A model generated the notes under the pieces. The model made no database searches. It had not been told where the DNA came from and saw only the letters and a program-made list of their open reading frames with translations. The position numbers and the translations under genes were made by a program. From Psychrobacter sp. UBA3480 (GTDB lineage Bacteria; Pseudomonadota; Gammaproteobacteria; Pseudomonadales; Moraxellaceae), in the NCBI RefSeq assembly GCF_002377945.1, contig NZ_DFQV01000007.1:1-62174 (forward strand): a DNA stretch of 62,174 nt. Reading direction: 5' to 3'. Positions 49,110-58,405 of the stretch are shown piece after piece; positions within the stretch are counted from its first letter, which is position 1; the number at the start of each line of letters is the position of its first letter.

Positions 49110-49499
49110 ATGGCAAAAGACACTCGCAGTCGCAAAAAGGTGGCTCGTCGTTCAGTATCGGAGGGCATTGCCCATATCCATGCGTCTTTTAATAACACCA
49201 TTGTTACGATTACCGATCGTCAAGGTAATGCATTGGCTTGGGCCACTTCAGGTGGACAAGGCTTCCGTGGTTCACGTAAATCTACACCATTTGCAGCTCA
49301 GGTTGCAGCTGAAGTCGCTGGTAAAGCGGCCCAAGAATATGGTGTTAAGAATATCGATGTTTTGGTCAAAGGACCAGGACCGGGTCGTGAGTCTGCGGTA
49401 AGAGCACTAGGTGCATTGGGTTATAAAGTTAACAGCATCTCTGATGTAACCCCAATCCCACACAATGGTTGCCGTGCGCCGAAAAAGCGCCGCGTCTAA
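49110..49499 (+). CDS. rpsK: 30S ribosomal protein S11
   Basis: 129 residues; [20 protein letters not shown] and [17 protein letters not shown] are diagnostic. It is a 30S platform protein. Confidence 0.98.
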   Translation: MAKDTRSRKKVARRSVSEGIAHIHASFNNTIVTITDRQGNALAWATSGGQGFRGSRKSTPFAAQVAAEVAGKAAQEYGVKNIDVLVKGPGPGRESAVRALGALGYKVNSISDVTPIPHNGCRAPKKRRV

Positions 49500-49547
49500 T
49501 ATTAAAGACGAAGCTTTTTATACTAAAAGCTTATAGGAGACATAACA

Positions 49548-50189
49548 ATGGCCCGCTATATTGGACCAAAACTGAAATTATCACGTCGTGAAGGTACGGA
49601 TTTAGGCCTTAAGTCTGGCGTTAAACCGTATGACGTAAAAACGAAGAAAGCTGGTCGTCCACCAGGTCAGCATGGCGTAAGCCGTAACAAGACCTCAGAA
49701 TATGCTCTACAGTTGCGTGAAAAGCAAAAAGTTAAGCGTATTTATGGTGTACTAGAGCGTCAATTCGCGAACTACTATAAAGAAGCTGCTCGTAAGCGTG
49801 GCGCTACTGGTGAAAACTTGCTAGCAATGCTTGAGAGCCGTCTAGATAACGTTGTATATCGCATGGGCTTTGGCTCAACTCGCGCAGAAGCACGTCAGCT
49901 AGTCAGTCATCGTACTGTTATGGTAAAAAAAGCTGGCCGTGATGAGTTTGTTCGTGTGAACATTCCTTCAATTCAGCTTCAAGATGGTGATGTCATCGCT
50001 ATCCAAGAGAAATCTCGCGAACAGCTACGTATTAAAAACGCTATCGAATTAGCGACACAACGTGGTATTCCAGAATGGCTTGATGTTGACCACAGCAAAC
50101 TACAAGGCACGTTTAAACATGCGCCTGATCGTATTGATCTACCTGCTGAAATCAACGAAAGCTTGATCGTTGAGCTATACTCTAAGTAA
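49548..50189 (+). CDS. rpsD: 30S ribosomal protein S4
   Basis: 213 residues, slightly longer than the E. coli 206. [40 protein letters not shown] and the S4 RNA-binding domain ([20 protein letters not shown]) are present. It starts 30S assembly and is the alpha-operon repressor in E. coli. Confidence 0.98.
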   Translation: MARYIGPKLKLSRREGTDLGLKSGVKPYDVKTKKAGRPPGQHGVSRNKTSEYALQLREKQKVKRIYGVLERQFANYYKEAARKRGATGENLLAMLESRLDNVVYRMGFGSTRAEARQLVSHRTVMVKKAGRDEFVRVNIPSIQLQDGDVIAIQEKSREQLRIKNAIELATQRGIPEWLDVDHSKLQGTFKHAPDRIDLPAEINESLIVELYSK

Positions 50190-50269
50190 TGACGTAATGC
50201 TCAATGTTATGAAAATGGCATTGAGCAATTAACGTTAATTAAACCAGTTTAATAAATCGAGGTGACATC

Positions 50270-51277
50270 ATGATGCTAAATGCAACTGAGTTTCTAACGC
50301 CGAATGCCATTAATGTGGATACGGTTAACGAAACGATTGCGAAAGTCACGCTCGAACCGTTAGAACGCGGCTTTGGGCATACCCTAGGTAATGCTCTGCG
50401 TCGCATCTTGTTATCTTCATTACCTGGTGCTGCAGTCATTGAAGCTGAGATTGATGGTGTTGACCATGAATACTCAACGCTTGAAGGCCTGCAAGAAGAC
50501 GTACTTGATTTGCTTTTGAACCTAAAAGGCTTAGCAATTACGCTTCATGACCAAAATGAAGTATTTTTGACCTTGGATAAACAAGGTCCAGGCACTATTA
50601 CTGCTGCAGACATCGCGTTGCCGCACAATGTTGACATCATCAATCCAGAATTGGTCTTGGGTACATTGAGCGATCGTGGTCATCTTAAGATGCGTTTGCG
50701 TGTAGTGATGGGTCGTGGATATGAGCCAGCAAACCAGCGCCGTGAAGATGGTGATACTAAAGCAATTGGACGCCTAAAGCTTGATGCAAGTTTTAGTCCT
50801 GTGCTTCGTGTTGCTTATCAGGTTGAGAACGCTCGTGTAGAGCAGCGTACTGATCTTGATCGTCTTATCATTGAGCTTGAAACTAATGGCACTATAGATC
50901 CAGAAGAAGCAATTCGTAAAGCAGCCACTATTTTACAACAACAGATTTCTATCTTTGTTGACCTAGAAGCTGAAGAAGCGCCTGAGCCTGTGAAAGAGAA
51001 AGAAGAGGTTGATCCGGTGCTATTACGCCCTGTGGACGATCTTGAACTAACGGTTCGCTCAGCCAACTGCTTGAAAGCTGAAAACATTTACTATATCGGT
51101 GATTTGGTACAGCGTTCAGAGACTGAACTTCTAAAAACCCCAAATCTTGGTAAGAAATCATTGACAGAAATCAAGGACGTATTAGCGTCTAAAGATTTAG
51201 AGCTCGGTATGCGCCTAGATAACTGGCCACCAGCTGATTTACGTGTTGATGATCGCTTTTCTTATCGTAGCCGTTAA
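50270..51277 (+). CDS. rpoA: RNA polymerase subunit alpha
   Basis: 335 residues. The N-terminal dimerisation domain ([20 protein letters not shown], the assembly motif) is followed by a linker and the C-terminal domain (about 250-325), which binds UP elements and activators ([39 protein letters not shown]). Two ATGs at 50270 and 50273 are both possible starts. It lies between rpsD and rplQ as in most bacteria. Confidence 0.99.
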   Translation: MMLNATEFLTPNAINVDTVNETIAKVTLEPLERGFGHTLGNALRRILLSSLPGAAVIEAEIDGVDHEYSTLEGLQEDVLDLLLNLKGLAITLHDQNEVFLTLDKQGPGTITAADIALPHNVDIINPELVLGTLSDRGHLKMRLRVVMGRGYEPANQRREDGDTKAIGRLKLDASFSPVLRVAYQVENARVEQRTDLDRLIIELETNGTIDPEEAIRKAATILQQQISIFVDLEAEEAPEPVKEKEEVDPVLLRPVDDLELTVRSANCLKAENIYYIGDLVQRSETELLKTPNLGKKSLTEIKDVLASKDLELGMRLDNWPPADLRVDDRFSYRSR

Positions 51278-51296
51278 ACTTTAAGGATTTTTGACT

Positions 51297-51656
51297 ATGC
51301 GCCATCGTAAGAGTGGAGTCAAGCTGGGTCGTACCGGCAGTCATCGTAAGGCAATGTTTCAGAACATGACTAACTCATTATTTGAGCATGAACTGATCAA
51401 AACAACTTTACCAAAAGCTAAAGAACTACGTCGCGTTGCCGAGCCATTGATCACTATGGCTAAAGAAGACAGCGTTGCTAACCGTCGTTTAGCATTCAGC
51501 CGTATGCGTAGCAAAGCTATGGTAGGCAAATTATTTGGCACGTTAGGTCCTCGTTACCAGACGCGTCCAGGTGGTTATTTGCGTATCGTAAAATGCGGTT
51601 ACCGTGATGGTGACAATGCGCCAATGGCTTATGTAGAATTGGTTGATCGCGACTAG
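51297..51656 (+). CDS. rplQ: 50S ribosomal protein L17
   Basis: 119 residues from ATG 51297 ([20 protein letters not shown]); a TTG two codons earlier is unlikely. [20 protein letters not shown] end region. It is the last gene of the alpha operon, with a strong terminator at 51681. Confidence 0.98.
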   Translation: MRHRKSGVKLGRTGSHRKAMFQNMTNSLFEHELIKTTLPKAKELRRVAEPLITMAKEDSVANRRLAFSRMRSKAMVGKLFGTLGPRYQTRPGGYLRIVKCGYRDGDNAPMAYVELVDRD

Positions 51657-51680
51657 TTTTACATCTAAGACATATTTCAT

Positions 51681-51713
51681 AAAAAAGCTCCAATGCAATT
51701 GGAGCTTTTTTTT
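51681..51713. terminator. Bidirectional terminator between rplQ and yciO
   Basis: AAAAAAGCTCCAAT (51681-51694) pairs with ATTGGAGCTTTTTT (51698-51711) around a three-base loop, with T-runs in both reading directions. It ends both convergent units. Confidence 0.95.
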
Positions 51714-51766
51714 GTCTTAAATTTGACTAAATATACTAGTAGTTGTTTAAAGCAATAATTAGCTGT

Positions 51767-52387
51767 TTAGAGTAATAACGAATCGACATTGGCCGCACCT
51801 TGTCTGATAATTTCAGGAACGCTACTTGTCATATCAACGATAGTAGTAAGCTTGGTTGTCTTTATACCTGCATTGATGAGACCGTCGATTTGATTACCTA
51901 GTAAGTCTTCAATCTCAAATGGGTCATCCAAAATATCGTCTTGATTAGGCAAAATCAGTGAGCTGGTCAAGATAGGTTCATCCATCGCTTCTAATAATGC
52001 TTGAGCAATAGGGTTGCTAGGTACACGAATACCAATGGTCTTTTTCTTTGCATGCGCTAGTTTTTTTGGTACATCCTTTGTCGCCGTCAAAATAAAGGTA
52101 ATTGGGGCAGGGGTGTGGGCTTTCAGTTGTTTAAATTGCACATTATCAACTGTTGCATAATTGGCAATTTCGCTCAGGTCGCGGCACAGTAGCGTAAATT
52201 GATGCTTATCATCGAGTTCACGGATTTGCTTAAGTTTAGCTAGGGCATCCTTTGCACCCAAACGGCAACCAAAAGCGTAACTGGTATCCGTTGGGTAAAT
52301 AATCAACTGATCTCTGCGTAATAGGTCAGCGGCTTGCTCAATGAGACGTGGCTGCGGATTATCGGGGTGAATATAGAAGACTTCCAT
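51767..52387 (-). CDS. yciO: YciO-type Sua5/YrdC-family protein
   Basis: 206 residues, the same length as E. coli YciO. It has a Sua5/YciO/YrdC nucleotide-binding fold with IIYPTDTSYAFGCRLGAKDA, KQIRELDDKHQFTLLCRDLS and GIRVPSNPIAQALLEAMDEP. The family includes the threonylcarbamoyl-AMP synthases for tRNA t6A. YciO is the paralogue whose role is less certain, so I do not call this TsaC. It lies on the edge of the core block, next to the disrupted epmC. Confidence 0.88.
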   Translation of the reverse strand: MEVFYIHPDNPQPRLIEQAADLLRRDQLIIYPTDTSYAFGCRLGAKDALAKLKQIRELDDKHQFTLLCRDLSEIANYATVDNVQFKQLKAHTPAPITFILTATKDVPKKLAHAKKKTIGIRVPSNPIAQALLEAMDEPILTSSLILPNQDDILDDPFEIEDLLGNQIDGLINAGIKTTKLTTIVDMTSSVPEIIRQGAANVDSLLL

Positions 52388-52619
52388 AATGGTTCCTTAT
52401 TTTATAATTATTGGTTTTTAATTGAGACAAATTTTTCATTAATTAGATGTGTTTCAATCATTAGTTATATTAGAAAAACTATTCTAGAACTAAAGCAGAT
52501 CGATATCTTCAAAATACTACTTCAGTTATTAGTATAGCTTAAAGCAGATATAAGTTTAGTGGCAAGGCGTTACCAACCGTAGAAAATCGTTAATAAGTAG
52601 GAATGCTTAGTAATTTGAA

Positions 52620-52979
52620 TTAAGCGCTAGTTTCAGATGAAGAAATGCAAGCGTTAAGTAACGCAGTCAGTAAAGTCTGAGCGTCACGCGGCAGAGTATT
52701 AGGTTTGGCTATATAGCTTTGGACTTGCTGATAGACATCAATAGCAAAGGTGCTACTACTGGTGTCGAAGTCGGCAAATAAGTTATCTTGTGAGACTTGG
52801 AAATTTCGCCCACACGCCAAGGTAAATAGACACTCTAATGCTTGAGGTTTGATTTCTACACGCTCAAATGCTTGCTGCTGCGCCGCTGATCGTCCATCAG
52901 GTGCATACCAATAGCCAAAGTCAGATAGTTGTCTACGAGCGTTACCAGCCACGCACCAATGACTCAGCTCTAGTAAACT
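52620..52979 (-). pseudogene. epmC: 3' remnant of resident epmC (EF-P hydroxylase), cut at the HExxH motif
   Basis: The frame encodes ELSHWCVAG, then RRQLSDFGYWYAPDGRSAAQ, KPQALECLFTLACGRNFQVS and the end of an EpmC/YfcM protein, but the N-terminal ~60 residues are gone. EpmC hydroxylates the lysylated EF-P lysine through a metal site that includes HExxH. Here the upstream codons read SLL-E-LSHW, so the first His is missing. In-frame readable sequence ends at a TAA at 52998-53000, and no good start codon exists (GTG at 52952 lies after the motif). Unrelated AT-rich sequence begins at this very point, as expected for integration of an element into epmC. Confidence 0.75.
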
Positions 52980-52997
52980 CTTAACTATAAATGTACA

Positions 52998-53385
52998 TTA
53001 CTAAGTTATTGATTGATAAAGAAGTAATTGTAATGATGTAAAATCAGCTTCTTGATAAAAAAATGTACAATATTCCTCATAAAAGGAGATATTGTACATT
53101 AAGTGAGTCATTGGAATTATCACTTTTCAAAGCACTAAGAAGCTTATATTAGCCGTGTATATACAATCGAGACATATCAATATTTTATTTTTGATGAATA
53201 GATCGGGACTTTTTGTTGGTTCTTCTCTTAGTAGATATTCTTTGTTTTTTCAATAAAATTGGGAAGGCTAGAATATTTACTATAGTTATCATCGGCTGAA
53301 TAGTAGCCTGATGAATATACTTCACATGACTGCTTTGAAATTTTAAAATTAAGTAAGTATGAATTTGCAATATGTAGTTAATAAA
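52998..53385. other. Element-end region between epmC remnant and second epmC
   Basis: 388 AT-rich bases. They contain three TGTACA sites (52992-52997, 53065-53070 by eye, and 53094-53099), the long inverted repeat at 53062-53100 and a TGAGTCATTGG copy at 53104-53114. A 61-codon minus-strand frame at 53185-53370 has no ribosome site and looks like chance. The region may be the left attachment end of the element. Confidence 0.45.
53062..53100. repeat. Inverted repeat at the element end
   Basis: AATGTACAATAT (53062-53073) is repeated exactly inverted as ATATTGTACATT (53089-53100), with CCTC/GGAG partly extending the pairing. It directly precedes TGAGTCATTGG (53104-53114), an inverted copy of CCAATGACTCA at 52956-52966 in the epmC remnant. 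This fits a recombinase-binding end, but it could also be a terminator or operator. Confidence 0.6.
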
Positions 53386-53883
53386 CTAATTATCCCTTAA
53401 CGTAGAAAAATCTGTATGCATTAATGTTTCTAAAGCTATTCTAGCCGTAGGAGGAGGATTCGTAATCATCTCTTGATAATTAACTTCTAAGTTTTTTAGA
53501 AACACCTCTGATATCGGTCGACCTGAAAAATCATCAAAGCTAGGTGAAAAATGTATACCTATAGCTTCACACATAGCCTTTTCTAAGCCTTGAGGTCTTG
53601 CTTCAACCAATTGAAATAGCTCTTGCTCTTCACTTGTTCTACCACATTCAGTATACCAGTAACCATAGTCATCTAATTTGCGTCGTTTTTGCCCTGCCAA
53701 ACAGTAATGAGCAATTTCATGTAATAGGCTTCTTGGGTAGTTTTCTTTAAAAAAGATCTTCGCATTTGTATCTGCTTTTGGCGCTTCATAGTAGGGTTCA
53801 TCTACTCCACCAATTATGGTTAGAGTAGGAAAAAGATGTTCAAATAAAATTTTTAGTTTGTTACACAAATGATCGTCATTCAT
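53386..53883 (-). CDS. Complete second EpmC-like EF-P hydroxylase carried by the element
   Basis: 165 residues. The full metal motif is present in RSLLHEIAHYCLAGQKRRKL (HExxH), followed by DDYGYWYTECGRTSEEQELF and EARPQGLEKAMCEAIGIHFS. This matches the EpmC/YfcM family throughout. It is clearly divergent from the resident remnant: only scattered blocks such as (D)YGYWY and KPQ/RPQ agree. In E. coli EpmC hydroxylates lysyl-lysine on elongation factor P. AT-rich and on the element side of the junction, it probably compensates for the broken host gene; that is inference. It is 103 bases downstream of the recombinase operon and may be co-transcribed. Confidence 0.8.
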   Translation of the reverse strand: MNDDHLCNKLKILFEHLFPTLTIIGGVDEPYYEAPKADTNAKIFFKENYPRSLLHEIAHYCLAGQKRRKLDDYGYWYTECGRTSEEQELFQLVEARPQGLEKAMCEAIGIHFSPSFDDFSGRPISEVFLKNLEVNYQEMITNPPPTARIALETLMHTDFSTLRDN

Positions 53884-53986
53884 AGGAATACTTTTAAGGC
53901 ATCTTAATAGCCGTAATATGAGAAATAAAGCTTTAGAGAGGCTTTATTCATAGATTGTATTTGAGCTAAACAGGAACAAGATTAAG

Positions 53987-54406
53987 CTATTTATTAGATC
54001 TTTTCACTAATCTTATATGTGGAGAATCTGCTAACTCTCTTTGAAGTTCAAAATTCTGTCTTAGAATGTTAAGATAATCTTGCATTATAATGTCATATTC
54101 TTCTTTTATCATGTCGTATTTCAAATTAGCTTTGATTTTGAGCTCTTTTTCATGTTTTAACTTAGTAGAAGTATTAGGTTTTTCTTGAGCACGATTTTTG
54201 CGTTCTTCTTCCGCTTTTGTTATTGCTTCGCAAAGTTCTGGATATCTCTCATTACGGACATACCCTTTTCCTTTACCTGCCTCTCTACCTACAGCGTCTC
54301 TAGTAAACTTAAACCGTGATGACTTTGTATTGACAATTTTGGCTGTACCATCTTGTAGACGATTCAAAGCATCCCAATAAGCCTGTTCTGCCTGGCTAGT
54401 TTTCAT
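53987..54406 (-). CDS. TnpC/GmtX-like small coiled-coil protein of the recombinase operon
   Basis: 139 residues. The N-terminal part (EQAYWDALNRLQDGTAKIVN, then TRDAVGREAGKGKGYVR and ERYPELCEAI) resembles the HTH-like domain of TnpC-type accessory proteins. The C-terminal half is a charged coiled coil (about 65-130). Such proteins follow the recombinase genes in Tn554-type elements and in Gamma-Mobile-Trio islands and are thought to help orient recombination. It begins one base after the stop of the 679-residue recombinase. I recognise the family pattern, not a specific ortholog. Confidence 0.6.
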   Translation of the reverse strand: MKTSQAEQAYWDALNRLQDGTAKIVNTKSSRFKFTRDAVGREAGKGKGYVRNERYPELCEAITKAEEERKNRAQEKPNTSTKLKHEKELKIKANLKYDMIKEEYDIIMQDYLNILRQNFELQRELADSPHIRLVKRSNK

Positions 54407-54407
54407 G

Positions 54408-56447
54408 TTATTTCTCTTGATTTACTTCTAATACTGAAAGAAGACTGTCTATTTTTTTAATACTCACTTCGTATTCATGATGAACACGCTTTGGAATATC
54501 TAAAGTGAGTTGAGACTTATAAAAATCTTTAGTTTGTAGCAAAATACTTTTGGATTCTGGTGAAAACACCGCATTTTCACAGCTAATACAAGCAGATGCC
54601 AATACACCAGCACCTTTATCACAAGGTTTAATAGACATACATCCGCCAACTAAAGTAGATCGATAACGAATTTTGCCATTTTTGACTGCTTTCTTAGTAC
54701 TATTTCTATTATCTAAGAACTTAGGAAGCTTATTCTCTACTTTTCTTTTTTGTAGATTTTTACCAGCTGCACCAGTTAGTGTCACCCTGCTATCTAACAA
54801 TTCATGCAAATTATCTGACTCTACTCTTGCTTGGGCCTCCTGCCATTCCTTTTGCATAGCTTTGACTTCAGGGCCGTTGCCTAAAATATTTATCGCTCTA
54901 GAGTTTGAGTCCGTGTAATAGACTGTCATCATCATGCTTATATGTTTTAGCTGGGATTTAAGAGTAGGATATGAAACATAACCACTAGAAGCAGCATACA
55001 CGGCTAAGGAGCGTCTAAACTGATGAAAGCCTAAAGGCCAAGGCTTACCTAATTTAATATTATTAGATATTTCATCGCCGTATAAAAATTGACTGACTTC
55101 CTTTAAGTCTTGTTCTGAAATTAATAAGTGCTCTGATGACATTATTTTTTGAATGAGGTTGCTATTTAAGGCAGTTGTTGCATAATCAAAATGCGGATGA
55201 GGCTTTCCAGATTTCCCATTTTCAATTGAAAAAAACAACGGTAACTTACTCTCATCTTCTGCCACCTGACTCTTATTAGCAGACCAGTTCAAAGCTCCTT
55301 GAGTGATAAATTTAGCTGCTTCAAAAGCTTCTTCAACAATTGAACCTGTTACCCATTTTGTAAATCTTGGTACTCCATTACTTTCCAATTTTGTTGTAGT
55401 TGACCATACTACAGGTATATTCCCAGTATCGGAATGAATATGTCTTAGCCCGTTGAAAGGGATAGATAGTAATTCATTTTTACGCATACCTGTAAACGCA
55501 GCTATAACAAAAGCGCTTTTCATCTGTATTTGACCTAAGCTGATTGTTAAACTTAACCAATTAGCATTCTTGATGATGTTTAAATCTGTTAATTCTGCTA
55601 AAATCTTAGTTAGCTTTGTATCTGTCTTCAAAGCAGTTTGCCAATAAAATCTGATTAAGCTTTTTTGTGATTTAGTAAGCTTACTCATAGGTACACTCTG
55701 ATCTAATCTTAATGCTTCATCTCTTACTTTAGTACGTGCAGAAAAAACATATGAGATCTGCTCAGCGTGCTTATTAAAAACCTGCAAACTTTCAATGGTA
55801 TCTTTTAGCAGGTTCTGATAAATACGTGAAGGAATGATCATGGTTTGAAGACTTTGAGAAGTCTCAGGGAAAGATTTTCTAGTCTTTCTTAGTTTGCTTG
55901 AAAATTCTTTTGAAGGTTGCATGTTACACCAAAAATTACTTTGATTTAAAACAGATGCTGTATCAATAAATCTTTGTATCTTGCCTAAATGCAAACCTAT
56001 TTGTTTCTCCGTCGAACTATTAGTTACTAGGAAGTCGATTGCACTACTGTCAGTAAATATATTATTAAAGTCAATATTATTGTTTACACAGTAACTAATT
56101 AGGAAGGATATAGCGACTATATCACTATTCAATTTTGACATAGAACATCCATTCATCTCACAATTCCAATTGAGAGTAAATACCTTCAAAAACTTAACTG
56201 CTGATTTGAATTTTTTGCCGTCGGTATTAATAGATGAGGATAGGTTCCGAATTTTAGTTCTAAAATTAATAGTTCTATGTGAATTGCTAGTAGCACTATA
56301 GTCCCAAATATCATCAGAGAATAATGATAAAGCATCTCCACTCTTGGAAAGCGTTACAATCAAACCAGATGATGGGTTTTCGATTAGGTCTTTAGATATT
56401 GGTTGTATCTCTTTAACGAGGGGTTCACGCATCATTGTCTTGGTCAT
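54408..56447 (-). CDS. Large tyrosine recombinase with complete active site and C-terminal Cys cluster
   Basis: 679 residues. The catalytic domain lies in the second half: Arg I in AAFTGMRKNELLSIP, H-x-x-R in LGFHQFRRSLAVY, box III His in LKHISMM and the Tyr in TVYYTDSN. So all key residues appear present. The long N-terminal half is of unknown function. The C-terminus has a Cys cluster (GGCMSIKPCDKG, SACISCENAVF) that could bind zinc. The start overlaps the upstream recombinase stop (ATGA, 56444-56447). It matches TnpB/GmtZ-like large recombinases in size and layout. AT-rich. Confidence 0.72.
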   Translation of the reverse strand: MTKTMMREPLVKEIQPISKDLIENPSSGLIVTLSKSGDALSLFSDDIWDYSATSNSHRTINFRTKIRNLSSSINTDGKKFKSAVKFLKVFTLNWNCEMNGCSMSKLNSDIVAISFLISYCVNNNIDFNNIFTDSSAIDFLVTNSSTEKQIGLHLGKIQRFIDTASVLNQSNFWCNMQPSKEFSSKLRKTRKSFPETSQSLQTMIIPSRIYQNLLKDTIESLQVFNKHAEQISYVFSARTKVRDEALRLDQSVPMSKLTKSQKSLIRFYWQTALKTDTKLTKILAELTDLNIIKNANWLSLTISLGQIQMKSAFVIAAFTGMRKNELLSIPFNGLRHIHSDTGNIPVVWSTTTKLESNGVPRFTKWVTGSIVEEAFEAAKFITQGALNWSANKSQVAEDESKLPLFFSIENGKSGKPHPHFDYATTALNSNLIQKIMSSEHLLISEQDLKEVSQFLYGDEISNNIKLGKPWPLGFHQFRRSLAVYAASSGYVSYPTLKSQLKHISMMMTVYYTDSNSRAINILGNGPEVKAMQKEWQEAQARVESDNLHELLDSRVTLTGAAGKNLQKRKVENKLPKFLDNRNSTKKAVKNGKIRYRSTLVGGCMSIKPCDKGAGVLASACISCENAVFSPESKSILLQTKDFYKSQLTLDIPKRVHHEYEVSIKKIDSLLSVLEVNQEK

Positions 56448-58405
56448 AAACTTAAGCTTTTTCTGTTAGATTCTGAGGCTACAGTGAGAAAATTTATATG
56501 CTCATCCCAATACTCATTATAAATTTGCATTTTTATTTTTTGTTCAGCATCATCAACGAGTTCAATTACTCTATTATCTTTTCCTTTAAGAATATTGATA
56601 ATCTCGTCAATTCTAAATAGTGATGGTTCTATAGAGAGAAGATGATATTCAGGATCATCACGAATCATAGAAGACTTTAGTAGAGCCTCCTTCAAACTTA
56701 ATAGTTTATGTATATCTTCAAAATCTATATGAATTGCAAAAAATTCACAGAACAAACAACTTTCAAATGTAGCACAGGAAGGGTTGGGGGCTTCATTATT
56801 AAAGCCCAATGCCTTAACAGGATCATTATCTGATAGGTTAGAACAAGATCCTGCTGGTATTTTCTCCGTATCATAGTTAGTTGAAGTCTTGATAGATATA
56901 GTTTGTTCATTAGTTCGATTAGACCTAAGAACTGCGGTAATCATTTTTTCGTGATAATGATTCATCTCTATTGCTTGAGACTCAATATCGATCGAAGTGT
57001 AAGATTTAGCTACTGTAGTTAAAGAGTTATTCAACTTCCTAGCTACTAATGACAAATTTCCTTTAGAATGTTTTATGTAGTATTCCGCACATAGGTTTCT
57101 AATGTCTCTAGCAGTAACCCTTTTAACCCCTTTAAAAAGTGGAGTATTGTCGTCAATAGAACTGACAGAGCTACGTGCAAAACGCTTTAATTGACGATGT
57201 TCTCCAATACGCATAAACAAGTATTCTTGACAGTCTCCAGGAAGATGAAGGTTATCAACCCACTCTCTAAGTTTCAAATACTGTATGAGATAACGTTTTA
57301 AGTGAGAAGGAGCGGAAAATTCAATCTGTCTACCTGCTCGATATTTATGTTTTTTAGCAAAAGTTGATAAGCCAAGGTTTTCCAAATTTAAATCAGATAT
57401 TTTCAAATCAAGTGTGGGTTGTATATTAGCAGCAGTGAAAGAAAGGTAAATGTAATAAAAGCAATATGTACATAGGTTATAAGCATAAATTTTTCTAGAG
57501 TCTAAATTCTCATTGATCCATGTATTTCTGTTGTTTATTAATGTGTTTTTATAGAAATCTTTCTTAGTATGCTCACAATTATAATAATTTGATAAAGCAT
57601 TTTTTACCTCATTAAAGGGTAAGGGTTCACCACTATTGTAGAAGCAATTAGGTAGTTTCTTTATGCCATATTTTCTAGTTGAATCCCAATAATAATCATT
57701 ACTTGATGATTTTGCTAAAGTAATAGGTATAGGGTAGATTTTATTTAATATGGCGTATGAGAATTCATTAAAGTATGTAATGCAGGTTTGTAAGAAGTTT
57801 TTGAAGTCTTCTAATGAGGAGTCTCTTTCTTTACTGTTATGCCCCATATGACGATGCTTGGGAATAATACTAAGTATATCGATATCAGATAAGTTATAAG
57901 CGATTTTTATGAAATCTCTTGCAGTATTTAGCTTGTCATAAAGAGTTGTAGTGCTTATAGATTTTGCACCACTTAAACGCGCCTTTTGATAGAGATTAAT
58001 TTGATAATATTTATAATTAGATGCTAAATCATCTAAAGTAAGAGGCTTAGAGCCTTCAAAATCACAAAAATCAAAAAAATATCTTAAATTATGAAGGTAA
58101 CCTCGCACCGTTTCATCTCTCAACCCTTTTTGAAGGATTTCCCTAAGGTACCTTCTCAACCATTCTACACGTTCTATAGACAATGTTGATTCATCAACTA
58201 GGCCCGTAATATAGCTCTTAGTTTTATCTCGGGAATGACCAGAATCGTTCTCTCTATTGGTATAGCAGACTCTACCAATATCGACTTTAAAGGACACACC
58301 ATCAGCTCTTGAACCTACAATTACTGTGTATTGAGGATCAACGATATCTTCTATTTGCTTAGTGCTTATCTCAATAAGCTGCCTGTCATTGAAAGAATTA
58401 GACAT
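56444..58405 (-). CDS. Large tyrosine-recombinase-family protein with degenerate active site
   Basis: 653 residues from the ATG at 58405 (AAGGG upstream); a TTG six codons earlier is an alternative. The C-terminal recombinase-like domain keeps a Lys-containing hairpin (KKHKYRAGRQIEF), the box II pair R..R (TARDIRNLC) and a Tyr (VAKSYTS). The Arg I position reads TAANIQPTLDL (Asn instead of Arg), and the box III His is also missing (LNNSLTT). A C-terminal Cys cluster (CATFESCLFC) parallels that of its neighbour. It may be a structural partner of the active recombinases. It overlaps the upstream gene by 8 nt and the downstream one by 4. Confidence 0.7.
   Translation of the reverse strand: MSNSFNDRQLIEISTKQIEDIVDPQYTVIVGSRADGVSFKVDIGRVCYTNRENDSGHSRDKTKSYITGLVDESTLSIERVEWLRRYLREILQKGLRDETVRGYLHNLRYFFDFCDFEGSKPLTLDDLASNYKYYQINLYQKARLSGAKSISTTTLYDKLNTARDFIKIAYNLSDIDILSIIPKHRHMGHNSKERDSSLEDFKNFLQTCITYFNEFSYAILNKIYPIPITLAKSSSNDYYWDSTRKYGIKKLPNCFYNSGEPLPFNEVKNALSNYYNCEHTKKDFYKNTLINNRNTWINENLDSRKIYAYNLCTYCFYYIYLSFTAANIQPTLDLKISDLNLENLGLSTFAKKHKYRAGRQIEFSAPSHLKRYLIQYLKLREWVDNLHLPGDCQEYLFMRIGEHRQLKRFARSSVSSIDDNTPLFKGVKRVTARDIRNLCAEYYIKHSKGNLSLVARKLNNSLTTVAKSYTSIDIESQAIEMNHYHEKMITAVLRSNRTNEQTISIKTSTNYDTEKIPAGSCSNLSDNDPVKALGFNNEAPNPSCATFESCLFCEFFAIHIDFEDIHKLLSLKEALLKSSMIRDDPEYHLLSIEPSLFRIDEIINILKGKDNRVIELVDDAEQKIKMQIYNEYWDEHINFLTVASESNRKSLSL

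Noticed and set aside
53185..53370. 61-codon minus-strand frame between the two epmC sequences
   Set aside because: No ribosome site, AT-rich composition-driven translation, no domain; probably chance.
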